Source: Cupriavidus sp. P-10 (GTDB taxonomy: Bacteria; Pseudomonadota; Gammaproteobacteria; Burkholderiales; Burkholderiaceae). From it: a stretch of 64,000 bases of DNA. Positions 17,868-27,114 of this stretch are shown here, piece by piece (within the stretch, counting starts at the first letter, position 1; each line of letters opens with the position of its first letter). Below the pieces are notes generated by a model, which was given only the letters and a program-made list of their open reading frames with translations, was not told the DNA's origin and searched no databases. The DNA lies in contig NZ_AP025172.1 in the NCBI RefSeq assembly GCF_003402535.2, forward strand, positions 868,001 to 932,000, read 5' to 3'. Made by a program: the position numbers and the translations under genes.

Positions 17868-20800
17868 TCACCAGGTATATCGGACGCCGACGTCACCCCA
17901 CACCCCCTTGCGCTGTCCACTCTCGGAACTGTTGAGCGTGAACTGATAGCCGAACTGGCCATACACGTTCATCCGGGAATCTAGTTTGGCAGTGAAGCCT
18001 GCCGAGACATCCATACGCGTCACCTGCTGCGAGAGCGGAACCTGATTGACGCCGTCAAATATTGTCGCTGCCCGAGCACCCCAGTCACGCCAGATATTGG
18101 TGCGCACATAGGGCTGCCACACCTGTCCGTTCGCACGGTCAATGCTCCATTGCCCACGAACGCCAACCCGTCCCGTAACACCCGAAGTCGAGCCGAGGTC
18201 GACCGAACCCAGCCCGTCTTTGGCTTCATTCAAGCTGACATGCTGCCAAATGAGCTGCACCTGCGGCTCCAGTACGAAGCCGGGACCAAGGGGCAACGGT
18301 ACCGGATAGCCTGCTTCGAGCGAGGTGGCGATCGCTGAGCCGGATACGGGAAGTCGTGCGAACTGCGTCGTGGCATGTCCGTCGTAGGATGTGCCCTGGA
18401 GCACCGCGTCAACATACCATCCGCCGGGACCGTAGTGCGTCCAGTAAGCGCCGCCGGAGTAGGCGTCCAGGCTGACGGAGCCGGTATGGTCGCGGACATA
18501 CGCCGTTGCCGCGGCGTTGGTCACCAGGCCATCGACGCTGGCGCTGGCATTGCCGTAGGAGAAGTAGACACCGGCCGTGTCGTGATGGCCCGGCAGGAAG
18601 CCGCCACGCCAGACGTCGAGGCCGGCCTGGAAGCCAGCCAGCGACCCACCTGTACCCGGCGCGGTGAACGCCTGATAGCGATTGTCGAGTTGCTGGCCGA
18701 ACACCCGCCCCCAGCCGGAGCGTCCCCAGCCGGCACTGCTGCCGCCAGCTTGTGTCTCGGCGAGAGTATTGCCAATGCGCTCGTGCAGTGTGCCGAGCGT
18801 GGTGAGCCCGAGCTGGCGCGCGATCGGCTGTACCACACCATAGGTGGCAAGCTCCGGGCCGATGATCGGGAACCTGCCGGGTCCCAATTGCGCGGGAGGT
18901 GGATCGACCGGCAGGACGCTGCTTGGCGGCGTTGCCGGCAGCTCCTGTTGCGGTCCCACGATGAAGTGAGAGCGCAAGAACCAGTCGTCCGGTCCGCTCC
19001 CGTCAGTGCCGCCTCTGAATAGCCGATAGTCGAAGGCGCCCGCGCGCAGTTCTCCCGGCAGGACGAAAGCCTGCGTACCAGTCGTGGCGCCGTTGACTGC
19101 CTGCACGACCGGGATGCCGTTGCCCTGGGTCAGCGCACCGGTTAGCCCGGTCGGATGCACGACGACCGTGCTCGTGCCACTGGTGGTGCCGCCGTCGAGC
19201 ACCAGGCGGCTTGACGGCGAGGCGTCGGAACCGAGCAGCGTGTTGAAAACGACCTGTCCCTCGGGGTCGGCATAGCCGCCCCGGATGGTCAGTGCCCCAT
19301 ATCCCGTATCGCCGGCCACCGGATTGCCCGGCCAAACCACACCCTGGTTTATCACATTGCCCACCATGCCGGACCCGGCCAGCGTACTGCCAGGCAGCAC
19401 CGTCACAGACGAACGGATCGAGCCGTTGACGATCAGCGTGCCGCTTTGCACCATGGTCGGGCCGCTGTAAGTACTGGCACCGGTGAGCACAGTGGAGCCG
19501 GTACCCCGCTGCGCGAGTGCGCCGGCGCCGGAGATCACGCCGTCGAAGGTGAGCGTGTCGCTGCGGTTGAACGCCAGCGTCCCGTTATTGGTCACGTCGC
19601 CGACGATGTTGCCGCTGGTTCCGCCATTGCCGAGTTGCAGCGTACCGGCACTGATGGTCGTACCGCCATTGTAGGTATTGGCCGCGGTAAGTACAGTGGT
19701 GCCGGTGCCAAGGTGGCGTACTGCGCCGGAGCCAGAGATGATGCCTGGGAAGACAAGCGTGTCGGCACGGTTGAACGCCAGCGTCCCGTTGTCAACCACA
19801 TCACCAACGATGTTGCCGCTGGCCCCACCGTTGCCAAGCTGCAGCGTGCCGGCGCTGATGGTTGTGCCACCCGTATAAGTGCTGCTTGCGGTAAGTACCG
19901 TGGTGCCTGTGCCAAGCTGCGTCACGGCGCCGGTTCCGGAGACAACGCCATCGAATGTCAAAGCATCCGAACGGTTGAATGAAAGCGTGCCGTTATCTGT
20001 CACGTTGCCGGCGATACTGCCGCCGGTACCGCCGTTGCCCAGTTGCAGCGTGCCGGCACTGATGGTCGTATCACCGCTGTACGTGTTGCCCGCGGTGAAA
20101 ATCGTCGTGCCTGCGCCAAGTTGAGCGACGGCACCGGTGCCGGAGATGACGCCGCCGAAGATCACTGTGTCTGTACGGTTGAAGGCAAGCATGCCGTTGT
20201 CGGTGACGTTGCCGGTAATGCTGCCGCTGGTTCCGCCGTCGCCGAGCTGCAGCGTGCCCGCGCTGATCGTCGTACCGCCCGAGTAGGTGCTGTTTCCGGT
20301 CAAGGTCAGCGCTCCTGCACCTTGCTTCGTGAGCGAGCCTGTCCCGCTGATGACGCCGCTGTAGGTCGGTGAATCGCTCCGGTTATAGATCAACGCAGCG
20401 TTGTCGACGATGTTGCCGCTGACGCTGCCTGTCGTACCGCCGTTACCGATTTGCAGGATGCCTGCACTGATTGTGGTGCCACCGGTGTATGTGTTTTCGC
20501 CCGTCAGCGCCCACAGCCCGGCGCCTGTTTTGACAAGTGACGATGCGCCGCCATTATCGCCAAGGACGGCGGCCAGTATGTTGGCGCCGGCATTGGTGCC
20601 GGTGAGGGTCAATGTGCGGGATCCCATCTCGCCATTGAAGCCGATTGCCCCGCTATTGGTGAACGTCAACGCACCGGTACCGGAGGCATCGATCGTGCCG
20701 CTGCTCCCGCCCAGACTGAACAATCGATCCGTGCTCGCGCCTGCACCGGTGTACTGCAGGGTGCCGCCATCGAGGACGAGATTGGTCGCAGCATTGGACG

Positions 20801-21881
20801 ACATGCCTATGTTGCTGGCAACACCACCATCGGCGAGCTCGGATACGCTGAGAATCCCCCCGTTGATAATCGTGGCACCGGTGTAAGTATTATTGAAGGT
20901 CAACATCGCCGTACCCGGTCCGGCCTTCGTTACGGTGCCGCCGTTCCACAGTAGTGAACTCACCAGCAAACTGCTGCTGGAACCGAGGGTATTCAGCGTA
21001 AGACCGCGAAAGTTCAGATTTAATCCAGCGCCGGAGGAACTGATTACCTTGTCCTGCGCACCACCCGTCGCGGCGATCGTCAGATTTCCTGACAGCACCA
21101 CACCACCAAAATTGTTAGGCCCGGTTGTCCCGGTGAAATCCACAGTTCCGCCACCAGCCGTATCAAAGGTGATGGTCCCGCGAATATCCTCCCGGTTGAT
21201 GGCATTGACGATCAGCGTCGAAGGCCCATTCACAAAAAAAGCTGTTGATCGTATTGCCGAGGCCACTGTCGGCGAAGCAAAGCTCAGGGTTGCTCCGTTC
21301 GAGATGGTCGTCGGTCCCGTATAAGAAATGGAGCCCAGTGAAGCAAGCGTGACATTACCGGCGGAGACAGTGAGCCCCCCGCTTCCGCTGATCGTTCCGG
21401 TAACCGATGAGGTACCCGTTGAATTGAACACCAGCCCGCCACCCACGCTATATGTGCCAGCCAGGGAAACATTTATCCCCTGGAAGGTCAACGAACTGGG
21501 GCTAGTGCCTGTCACATTGACGTTTGAAGCATCGGCAATATCGCCTGTTGCGACGAGCGCCACATTGCTGGTGCCCAGTTCAGCACCCAATTGCCCGTCG
21601 GTGATGGTCCCATTGCTTGAAGAAGGCAATCCATTGATCTCACTGCTCGTGCTGCCGCCCGCTGCGCCGCTAACAATGGAGATATTCGATGCCGCCGCGT
21701 GCTGGCATACCGTGCACGCAAGGAGGGCTACCGCCGAACGCCTTCGCCTGCGGGCCCCGCCAGATGGTGCTACCGCTCCTATCGAACAACCTCCCTTCCC
21801 GCAACTGCGAGCGGTCTCCGCCACTATGACGGGACTCGCGGCCTTCCTGCTGAAGACGATGCGGAAGATGTTCTTGTTCAT
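17868..21881 (-). CDS. Autotransporter with PATR repeats (type Va secretion)
   Basis: About 1337 residues. ATG 21881 is chosen because GGAG precedes it and it opens the extended signal peptide region (MNKNIFRIVFSRKAASPVIV) followed by a hydrophobic core ending in AAAS. The passenger is Gly/Ser/Thr-rich beta-helix with autotransporter-associated strand repeats; five near-identical units of about 67 residues (TYxGGTTISAGTLQLGNGG...) lie in its second half. A proline-rich linker (LPATPPSSVLPVDPPPAQ) precedes the C-terminal beta-barrel (about 260 residues) ending in VRYTW, the expected aromatic C-terminus for BAM recognition. Surface adhesin or enzyme-free passenger; ligand unknown. Confidence 0.93.
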   Translation of the reverse strand: MNKNIFRIVFSRKAASPVIVAETARSCGKGGCSIGAVAPSGGARRRRRSAVALLACTVCQHAAASNISIVSGAAGGSTSSEINGLPSSSNGTITDGQLGAELGTSNVALVATGDIADASNVNVTGTSPSSLTFQGINVSLAGTYSVGGGLVFNSTGTSSVTGTISGSGGLTVSAGNVTLASLGSISYTGPTTISNGATLSFASPTVASAIRSTAFFVNGPSTLIVNAINREDIRGTITFDTAGGGTVDFTGTTGPNNFGGVVLSGNLTIAATGGAQDKVISSSGAGLNLNFRGLTLNTLGSSSSLLVSSLLWNGGTVTKAGPGTAMLTFNNTYTGATIINGGILSVSELADGGVASNIGMSSNAATNLVLDGGTLQYTGAGASTDRLFSLGGSSGTIDASGTGALTFTNSGAIGFNGEMGSRTLTLTGTNAGANILAAVLGDNGGASSLVKTGAGLWALTGENTYTGGTTISAGILQIGNGGTTGSVSGNIVDNAALIYNRSDSPTYSGVISGTGSLTKQGAGALTLTGNSTYSGGTTISAGTLQLGDGGTSGSITGNVTDNGMLAFNRTDTVIFGGVISGTGAVAQLGAGTTIFTAGNTYSGDTTISAGTLQLGNGGTGGSIAGNVTDNGTLSFNRSDALTFDGVVSGTGAVTQLGTGTTVLTASSTYTGGTTISAGTLQLGNGGASGNIVGDVVDNGTLAFNRADTLVFPGIISGSGAVRHLGTGTTVLTAANTYNGGTTISAGTLQLGNGGTSGNIVGDVTNNGTLAFNRSDTLTFDGVISGAGALAQRGTGSTVLTGASTYSGPTMVQSGTLIVNGSIRSSVTVLPGSTLAGSGMVGNVINQGVVWPGNPVAGDTGYGALTIRGGYADPEGQVVFNTLLGSDASPSSRLVLDGGTTSGTSTVVVHPTGLTGALTQGNGIPVVQAVNGATTGTQAFVLPGELRAGAFDYRLFRGGTDGSGPDDWFLRSHFIVGPQQELPATPPSSVLPVDPPPAQLGPGRFPIIGPELATYGVVQPIARQLGLTTLGTLHERIGNTLAETQAGGSSAGWGRSGWGRVFGQQLDNRYQAFTAPGTGGSLAGFQAGLDVWRGGFLPGHHDTAGVYFSYGNASASVDGLVTNAAATAYVRDHTGSVSLDAYSGGAYWTHYGPGGWYVDAVLQGTSYDGHATTQFARLPVSGSAIATSLEAGYPVPLPLGPGFVLEPQVQLIWQHVSLNEAKDGLGSVDLGSTSGVTGRVGVRGQWSIDRANGQVWQPYVRTNIWRDWGARAATIFDGVNQVPLSQQVTRMDVSAGFTAKLDSRMNVYGQFGYQFTLNSSESGQRKGVWGDVGVRYTW
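19460..20500 (-). repeat. Five tandem ~201-bp repeats inside the autotransporter gene
   Basis: In-frame direct repeats encoding TTISAGTLQLGNGG..GNIVGDV.DNGTLAFNRSDTLTFDGVISG. units. Sequence drift between units is small, suggesting recent expansion or homogenisation. Because each unit is a multiple of three, gain or loss would keep the frame. Confidence 0.8.
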
Positions 21882-22472
21882 ACCAGTTACTCCGGACCGG
21901 TACAGCGATGCTTGCCTCAGACACAACGGGTGGGACTGGCGTGACCCTCAGGCGGCAATGAGCAACCATGACACTTTGTTTGGAGCTGTTCTACCCTTCG
22001 GTGATCAGGCCCTCTCTTTCAGCTTATCGAACTGAGTGTAGGCTGGCAGGCCGGGCAATTGGGTCGGCAGAGCCATTGATCTTGAGGGGATAAGCCGTTT
22101 CTGTGCGATTGGCAACGGTCAGAGGCCGCGAAATGGGACGCCCTTTCACAGGTTGAAATGTGGTTCACCCTGCTCACTTACTAGCGCTCTGCGGCGGTTG
22201 GCCAGGCGCGCTTGCCGGCCAGCACCTGCTGCGACACAAAAATCGCAATCGGGTGTTTCAAGTGACGTGCTGGGGCACTGTCGCACTGAACGTTGGCGCC
22301 ATGGTGCATTGGCGATCCGTCATGGCGGTCTGAGGAAGGAAGAGCCGATGGCCGGGATCGGTGCGAATTATGACTATCCAGGAATCATGAAGCCGCCTTG
22401 CAATGCCGGCTTGCAAGGCCATCCAGCGATGACTCTGCCAGATCGTCGGGGTGGGTGTACTAGACCAATCGC
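21882..22472. other. Gene-free stretch upstream of the autotransporter
   Basis: About 590 bases. It should hold the autotransporter promoter at its left edge. No ORF here has both a ribosome binding site and recognisable composition, and no clear repeat was found. Confidence 0.45.
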
Positions 22473-22796
22473 TCAGCCTCGACATCGCCGGTCTTCCCTG
22501 TGCTCACCCACGCCATCAGCATTGACCACTTGGCGCTTCTCACGATTTCTATCGGTCTGCGCTGAGACGACGGCCGGCGTTCCCGCCCGGGTGACTGTTA
22601 GTTCGGCCGGTGCATGGGTGCGTAGCCAATCGGCCAACGCCGCATTGATGCGTTGCTGCCAGCCTGGGCCTGATGCCTGGAACGCAGCCAGGATTTCGGG
22701 TTGAATGCGCAGCGACAGCGCGACCTTGCGCGGCGCCTTTTGCGCGCCACGCACGCGGCGCGCCGCGGACGAATTCGAGTCGACCGTTTGCGCCAT
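22473..22796 (-). CDS. BrnA-like antitoxin, without its BrnT toxin
   Basis: 107 residues. The centre reads RIQPEILAAFQASGPGWQQRINAALADWLRTH, the ribbon-helix-helix DNA-binding motif of the BrnA antitoxin family. AGGAGG lies 7 bases before the ATG. BrnA normally follows a BrnT ribonuclease gene, but no BrnT-like frame is visible upstream (22797-23090) on this strand, and the C-terminus past about residue 70 looks degenerate. It may act as a solitary repressor or antidote to a BrnT elsewhere. Confidence 0.75.
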   Translation of the reverse strand: MAQTVDSNSSAARRVRGAQKAPRKVALSLRIQPEILAAFQASGPGWQQRINAALADWLRTHAPAELTVTRAGTPAVVSAQTDRNREKRQVVNADGVGEHREDRRCRG

Positions 22797-23092
22797 GATG
22801 CTGCCTCCTGCATGCGACGACGCGAATCAATTTTGCTGAATGGCCAGGCAGCCACCGGACTGTGGCGCAAAGGCAAGCGGCGGCTGGCCGAAGCGCTGGA
22901 TGAAGCCGCCGCCTTTTTTTCTGGCGAGACCACGATCGCGGATCGCCTAGACGGAATATTGGGTTCGACCAGAATTGCTGTCCACGGTCACTCCTGCTCG
23001 GTGCTACGGGGGGTACGGACCCCGCCGCCGGTCCGCCAGCGCCCATAGCGGGCAAGACGAAGCGCCAACTGACTTCTGCGGAGGAAGAGAAA

Positions 23093-23188
23093 TTACTGGA
23101 CGAGGCGATCATCCGCCGGCTTCTCAGCCCCCCAAGCAGGCGATGCCATCACTGCCGCAAGCAGCAGGGTAGTCGCGATTATTTTCAT
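23093..23188 (-). CDS. Tiny secreted peptide or leader (31 residues)
   Basis: Small ORF reading MKIIATTLLLAAVMASPAWG, then AEKPADDRLVQ and a stop. It has GGGAG 6 bases before the ATG, a lysine-started hydrophobic segment and a good signal peptidase I site (SPAWG-AE or PAWGA-E). The mature part would be only about 11 residues. It may be a genuine exported micropeptide or the surviving 5' end of a larger secreted protein. Nothing homologous continues in frame after the TAA. Confidence 0.45.
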   Translation of the reverse strand: MKIIATTLLLAAVMASPAWGAEKPADDRLVQ

Positions 23189-23679
23189 GCATTGCTCCCG
23201 ATTTATAAAGACAGAAGAGGACGGGACATTCTGCATGCCAGACAAATGTGGCGGTGTCCGCCCGCGGATTAGTATTGGTGCATCGCGGCGAGAAAGTCAA
23301 AGGCGAAACGCGCGGGCCCCATGTGCAGAAGGCCAGATAGCTTAGCTGCGTTGACGCCCACCATACGTAGGCCGCACGAAGCAGCGGCGAAATGTGTCAT
23401 CGTCAAGGCGGTCCAGGCCTTTGCACGTTGCAGCGATTGTAGTCACCCTGATCTCGTCGCTGATTACGCTGCACACGTGACTATGCATAGGCATCACCAC
23501 GGAACCGTGATCGAAAATGGCATTCGTGCGCACAGGGCCGCACGATCAACTGGGAACCGGTGCTTCCTGATTGGGGGCTAATCCCAATACCTCTTCACGT
23601 GGAAAACAGTAACCTTTTCAGCAGCCTCACTTGGAGTCATCCTCGATCAGACTCCGACCCTGAGAATGTTGAGACTGAC
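23189..23679. other. Gene-poor stretch
   Basis: About 490 bases with no recognisable gene. The left end should contain the promoter of the small secreted ORF. Confidence 0.4.
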
Positions 23680-23937
23680 ATGCCCACACCGAAAGCATTG
23701 ATGGATTCACCTCCGGATACCCGGTCGCTTTACCCTGCAACAGCCCTCTATGCTCGGGTCGATACGGTAGAGTTGACCGCGGCGGTGGCCTATGGCAACT
23801 GGTCGCCGGATGCTGAACTGGCCGCGCAGCTCGAATGTCCGATCCTCGCCCTCAATCCTCTCGCGTATCATTTTTTCGTCATGCCGCCAGAGGTTACAGT
23901 CGACGGCCATAGCCTTGTGCGTGCCGTGCCGAAATAG
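23680..23937 (+). CDS. Hypothetical small protein
   Basis: 85 residues from ATG 23680 (MPTPKALMDSPPDTRSLYPA...). I do not recognise the family. Composition is protein-like, with a hydrophobic stretch CPILALNPLAYHFFVMPPEV near the C-terminus, but the ribosome binding site is weak and the reading frame extends upstream without a better start. It may be a remnant. Confidence 0.3.
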   Translation: MPTPKALMDSPPDTRSLYPATALYARVDTVELTAAVAYGNWSPDAELAAQLECPILALNPLAYHFFVMPPEVTVDGHSLVRAVPK

Positions 23938-24299
23938 CCCTTCCCCATTCCTCGGCTTGCGCTGAGTGAGCGCCCTTTTTCATCGTGGCTCGAGTTGTGG
24001 CTCTCGACTCAGTTCAATAAGCAAAACCTTATCGTGCCCTATTACCGCATTCCGGAAACGCAACTCCCCCGCTGACGGACCGCAGGAAATCACCGCGCCG
24101 TGAGATGGCCGCATTGAGCAGGCCGCATGCCAGAAGTTGCCCGTGGTCCATCATCGGAGTCAACTTGACATGGACTGAGCGCCGGAAAAGTGCCGCGTCC
24201 ATTATCGGCACGCTGCTCAGCATTTTTCCGCACCTTACCTGCAAGCATTACCAAGATCGCCCTCGCTCCGTTCCTCATAGCAGGAAGCACCCGCGCGGG
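23938..24299. other. Gene-free stretch
   Basis: About 360 bases downstream of the fumarase operon on the minus strand. I see no gene; the fumC hairpin lies at its right edge. Confidence 0.4.
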
Positions 24300-24331
24300 A
24301 AGGCCTGCCGCGCGTTCGCGTGGCAGGCCTT
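24300..24331 (-). terminator. Hairpin downstream of fumC
   Basis: Perfect 10-bp inverted repeat AAGGCCTGCC / GGCAGGCCTT around a 12-base loop, beginning 13 bases after the fumC stop. No U-run follows on the minus strand, so termination may be imperfect or Rho-assisted. Confidence 0.6.
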
Positions 24332-24343
24332 CTCGAGCGCTGT

Positions 24344-25744
24344 TCATCGGGGCGGGTTGCCGACCATGTCGGCCGGGCGCACCCATTCGTCGAACTGTTG
24401 TTCGGTCACATAGCCGAGCGTGAGTGCGGCCGCTTTCAGCGTCGTGCCTTCCTTGTGCGCCTTCTTAGCGATCTGTGCGGCTTTGTCGTAACCGATGTGA
24501 GGATTCAGGGCGGTCACCAACATGAGCGACTCGTTGAGCAGCATGTCGATGCGTGCGCGGTTTGGCTCAATGCCGACCGCGCAGTGATCGTTGAAGCTCT
24601 GCGCACCATCCGTGAGCAGGCGGACAGATTGCAGCACGTTGTGCGCAATCATCGGCCGAAACACGTTCAACTCGAAGTTGCCGCTCGCGCCTCCGAAGTT
24701 CACCGCGACGTCGTTGCCGAATACCTGGCAGCACAGCATCGTCACCGCCTCGGACTGCGTAGGGTTCACCTTTCCGGGCATGATTGAACTGCCCGGCTCG
24801 TTTTCCGGAATCGACAGCTCCCCTAGGCCGCAGCGCGGGCCACTCGCGAGCCAGCGGATGTCGTTAACGATCTTCATCATGCTGGCGGCGACTGTCTTTA
24901 ATGCGCCGTGCACGAACACGAGTGCGTCGGCGGCGGCCATTACCTCAAACTTGTTCTGAGCGGACACGAATGGAAGGCCCGTTAGCTTACCGATCACTGC
25001 GGCGACCTTGTCCGCGAACTGCGGATGAGCGTTTAGCCCGGTTCCGACCGCGGTGCCGCCCTGCGCGAGCTGATAGAGATGCGGCAGCGCCGATTCGACA
25101 TGCGCGATCCCCTGGTCGAGCTGAGCGACGTAGCCGGAAAACTCCTGGCCGAGGGTGAGTGGCGTCGCGTCTTGTAGATGCGTGCGGCCAATCTTCACGA
25201 TGTCTGCGAACGCCTTTGACTTCTGGTCGAGCGTCACACGCAGCGTTTTTAGTGCAGGCAGCAGGCGCAGGACGATCCCGTACGCGGCGGCGACGTGCAT
25301 AGCGGTCGGAAACACGTCGTTAGACGACTGGCCACGATTCACATCGTCGTTCGGATGGATCTTGCGCGCTTCGCCGCGCTCCCCGCCAAGGAGCTCGCTC
25401 GCGCGGTTCGCAATCACCTCGTTCAGGTTCATGTTGGTCTGCGTGCCGGAGCCGGTCTGCCAGACCGCAAGCGGAAACTCGTCCGGGTGTTTCTCAGCGA
25501 TAATCTCGTCGGCCGCCTCGATAATCGCACGTGCCTTCTGCTCGTCGAGCACGCCAAGTTCGTGGTTGACTTCGGCCGCCGCACGCTTGATCCACGCGAT
25601 AGCAACGATCAGCTCGGGCGACTGCTTTTCAGTCGAAATGCTGAAGTTCTGCAGCGAGCGCTGGGTCTGCGCGCCCCAAAAATGCGCGGCGGGCACGGCG
25701 ATTTCGCCGAATGTGTCGCGCTCCATCCTTACGGTATCAGTCAT
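24344..25744 (-). CDS. fumC: Class II fumarate hydratase
   Basis: 466 residues, normal for FumC. It interconverts fumarate and L-malate without an iron-sulfur cluster. Signature [13 protein letters not shown] (about residues 315-327), the [11 protein letters not shown] active-site segment and [12 protein letters not shown] are present. The start at 25744 ([10 protein letters not shown]) has GGAG upstream. It is last in a run with the NuoF-like, flavoprotein and iron-sulfur genes, about 106 bases behind the NuoF-like gene, supporting a role in supplying or removing fumarate for that reductase. Confidence 0.95.
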   Translation of the reverse strand: MTDTVRMERDTFGEIAVPAAHFWGAQTQRSLQNFSISTEKQSPELIVAIAWIKRAAAEVNHELGVLDEQKARAIIEAADEIIAEKHPDEFPLAVWQTGSGTQTNMNLNEVIANRASELLGGERGEARKIHPNDDVNRGQSSNDVFPTAMHVAAAYGIVLRLLPALKTLRVTLDQKSKAFADIVKIGRTHLQDATPLTLGQEFSGYVAQLDQGIAHVESALPHLYQLAQGGTAVGTGLNAHPQFADKVAAVIGKLTGLPFVSAQNKFEVMAAADALVFVHGALKTVAASMMKIVNDIRWLASGPRCGLGELSIPENEPGSSIMPGKVNPTQSEAVTMLCCQVFGNDVAVNFGGASGNFELNVFRPMIAHNVLQSVRLLTDGAQSFNDHCAVGIEPNRARIDMLLNESLMLVTALNPHIGYDKAAQIAKKAHKEGTTLKAAALTLGYVTEQQFDEWVRPADMVGNPPR

Positions 25745-25850
25745 CGTTAATCTCCGCTGTATAGCCTCATCCGGCAATTTCTCCTGGCTGCGGTGAAGAT
25801 TTTCTGCACTCCGGAACTCGCAGGAGACAGGCCGGGTCGGCTTCTGGGCC

Positions 25851-27095
25851 TTACGCCATCAAAAGCGCCTCGTATTCTTCCCGGAACTGATCCAGGGAGC
25901 TGTTCACCACCGTCACGGCGCCATCGATCAGGCCGCAGCGCCCGCTGCCGGGAAGGATGCGGCACAGGTTTTCCAACGCTTCCACGTCCGCGCGCACGCC
26001 GCGGCCGGTATCGATCCGATTGAGCAGCCGCATCAGCTGGAAGGTCCCGCCCTTGCATGGCGGGCACTGGCCGCACGAACCCTGGGCGAAGAAGCTCACA
26101 TACTCGGCCACCTTGCGGACGATGCTGGTTCCTTCCGACACCACGATCATCGCGCCGGTCCCCAACCGCGAGCGCCGCTGCCGCACTGAATCGAAGTCCA
26201 GTGCCACGTCGAGGTCGCGCTTGGTCAGCAGGGTATTGGAAGGACCGCCCGTAAAGACCGCCTTGAATTCCTTGCCCTGGAGCATGCCGCCGCCATGCCC
26301 GAACACCAGCGTCTCCAGGCTCGTGCCCATCGGCAGCTCATACAGCCCGGGCCGCAACACGTCGCCCGACAGCGAATACAGCTTCGTGCCCGCCGCATTG
26401 CCGGTGCCGAGGCTGCGATACCACTGCGCTCCGTGGCGCAGGATGCCGGGCACGTGGGCCAGCGTCTCGGTGTTGTTGACGACCGTCGGCGCGCCATGCA
26501 CCCCGTGCTGGGCGGGAAAAGGCGGCTTGCGGCGCGGAAACGGGAACCCGCCCTCCACGCTCGCGATGACCGCGGTCTCCTCGCCACCGATGTACAAGCC
26601 CGAGCTCGGCACCACGCTGAGCGATACCGGCCCGCCGACCAGTTGCGCCAGCTCGGCGAACTGCGCGTGCCCCTGCCACTGCTGCACCGCCTGGCGCGTC
26701 CTGTCCAGCGCCAGTGGCTGGTGCGGATTGACGTACAGGACGACGTGGTTGGCACGGGTGGCGGCCGCGGCGATCAGCGCGCCCTCTATCACCTGGTGCG
26801 GCGTATGTTCCAGCAGGAACCGGTCCTTGAAGGTTCCCGGCTCGTCTTCATTGCCATTGCAGATGATGTATTTGTCGCCATCGGCGGCAGCGGCCACCGG
26901 CGTCCACTTGCGATGCGTCGCGAAGCCGGCGCCGCCCATCCCGCGCAGGTCCGCCTGTTCGATTTCTGCAATGATCGTGGCCGGATCGCGCAGCGCCCTG
27001 GCCAGCCCCTCTCCGCCGCCCCGCGCAAGCCAGCCATCCAGGTCCGCACCGACGCGGATATCCTCGTTGAGGAGTACCTGATTCAGGTGTTCCAT
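25851..27095 (-). CDS. NuoF-like NADH-oxidising flavoprotein (51-kDa subunit family)
   Basis: 414 residues. NADH and FMN site: [14 protein letters not shown] (near 52), [13 protein letters not shown] (near 81) and [17 protein letters not shown]. The C-terminus carries a 4Fe-4S motif, [11 protein letters not shown] plus a fourth Cys in RCGLIDGAV. This is the module that takes hydride from NADH in complex I and NAD-linked hydrogenases and formate dehydrogenases. No NuoE-like partner is encoded nearby. ATG 27095 has GGAG upstream and lies 20 bases after the flavoprotein stop, so electrons are probably passed to that reductase. Confidence 0.88.
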   Translation of the reverse strand: MEHLNQVLLNEDIRVGADLDGWLARGGGEGLARALRDPATIIAEIEQADLRGMGGAGFATHRKWTPVAAAADGDKYIICNGNEDEPGTFKDRFLLEHTPHQVIEGALIAAAATRANHVVLYVNPHQPLALDRTRQAVQQWQGHAQFAELAQLVGGPVSLSVVPSSGLYIGGEETAVIASVEGGFPFPRRKPPFPAQHGVHGAPTVVNNTETLAHVPGILRHGAQWYRSLGTGNAAGTKLYSLSGDVLRPGLYELPMGTSLETLVFGHGGGMLQGKEFKAVFTGGPSNTLLTKRDLDVALDFDSVRQRRSRLGTGAMIVVSEGTSIVRKVAEYVSFFAQGSCGQCPPCKGGTFQLMRLLNRIDTGRGVRADVEALENLCRILPGSGRCGLIDGAVTVVNSSLDQFREEYEALLMA

Positions 27096-27114
27096 CGCGC
27101 GCTCCGTGGGTCGA

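Noticed and set aside
19460..20500. Regular repeats resembling a CRISPR-like array
   Set aside because: Units of about 201 bp are in-frame coding repeats of the autotransporter passenger, without short identical repeats and unique spacers.
22797..23092. BrnT toxin expected upstream of BrnA
   Set aside because: Neither strand shows the BrnT pattern; the plus-strand frame with LAEALDEAAAFFSGE is not BrnT-like.
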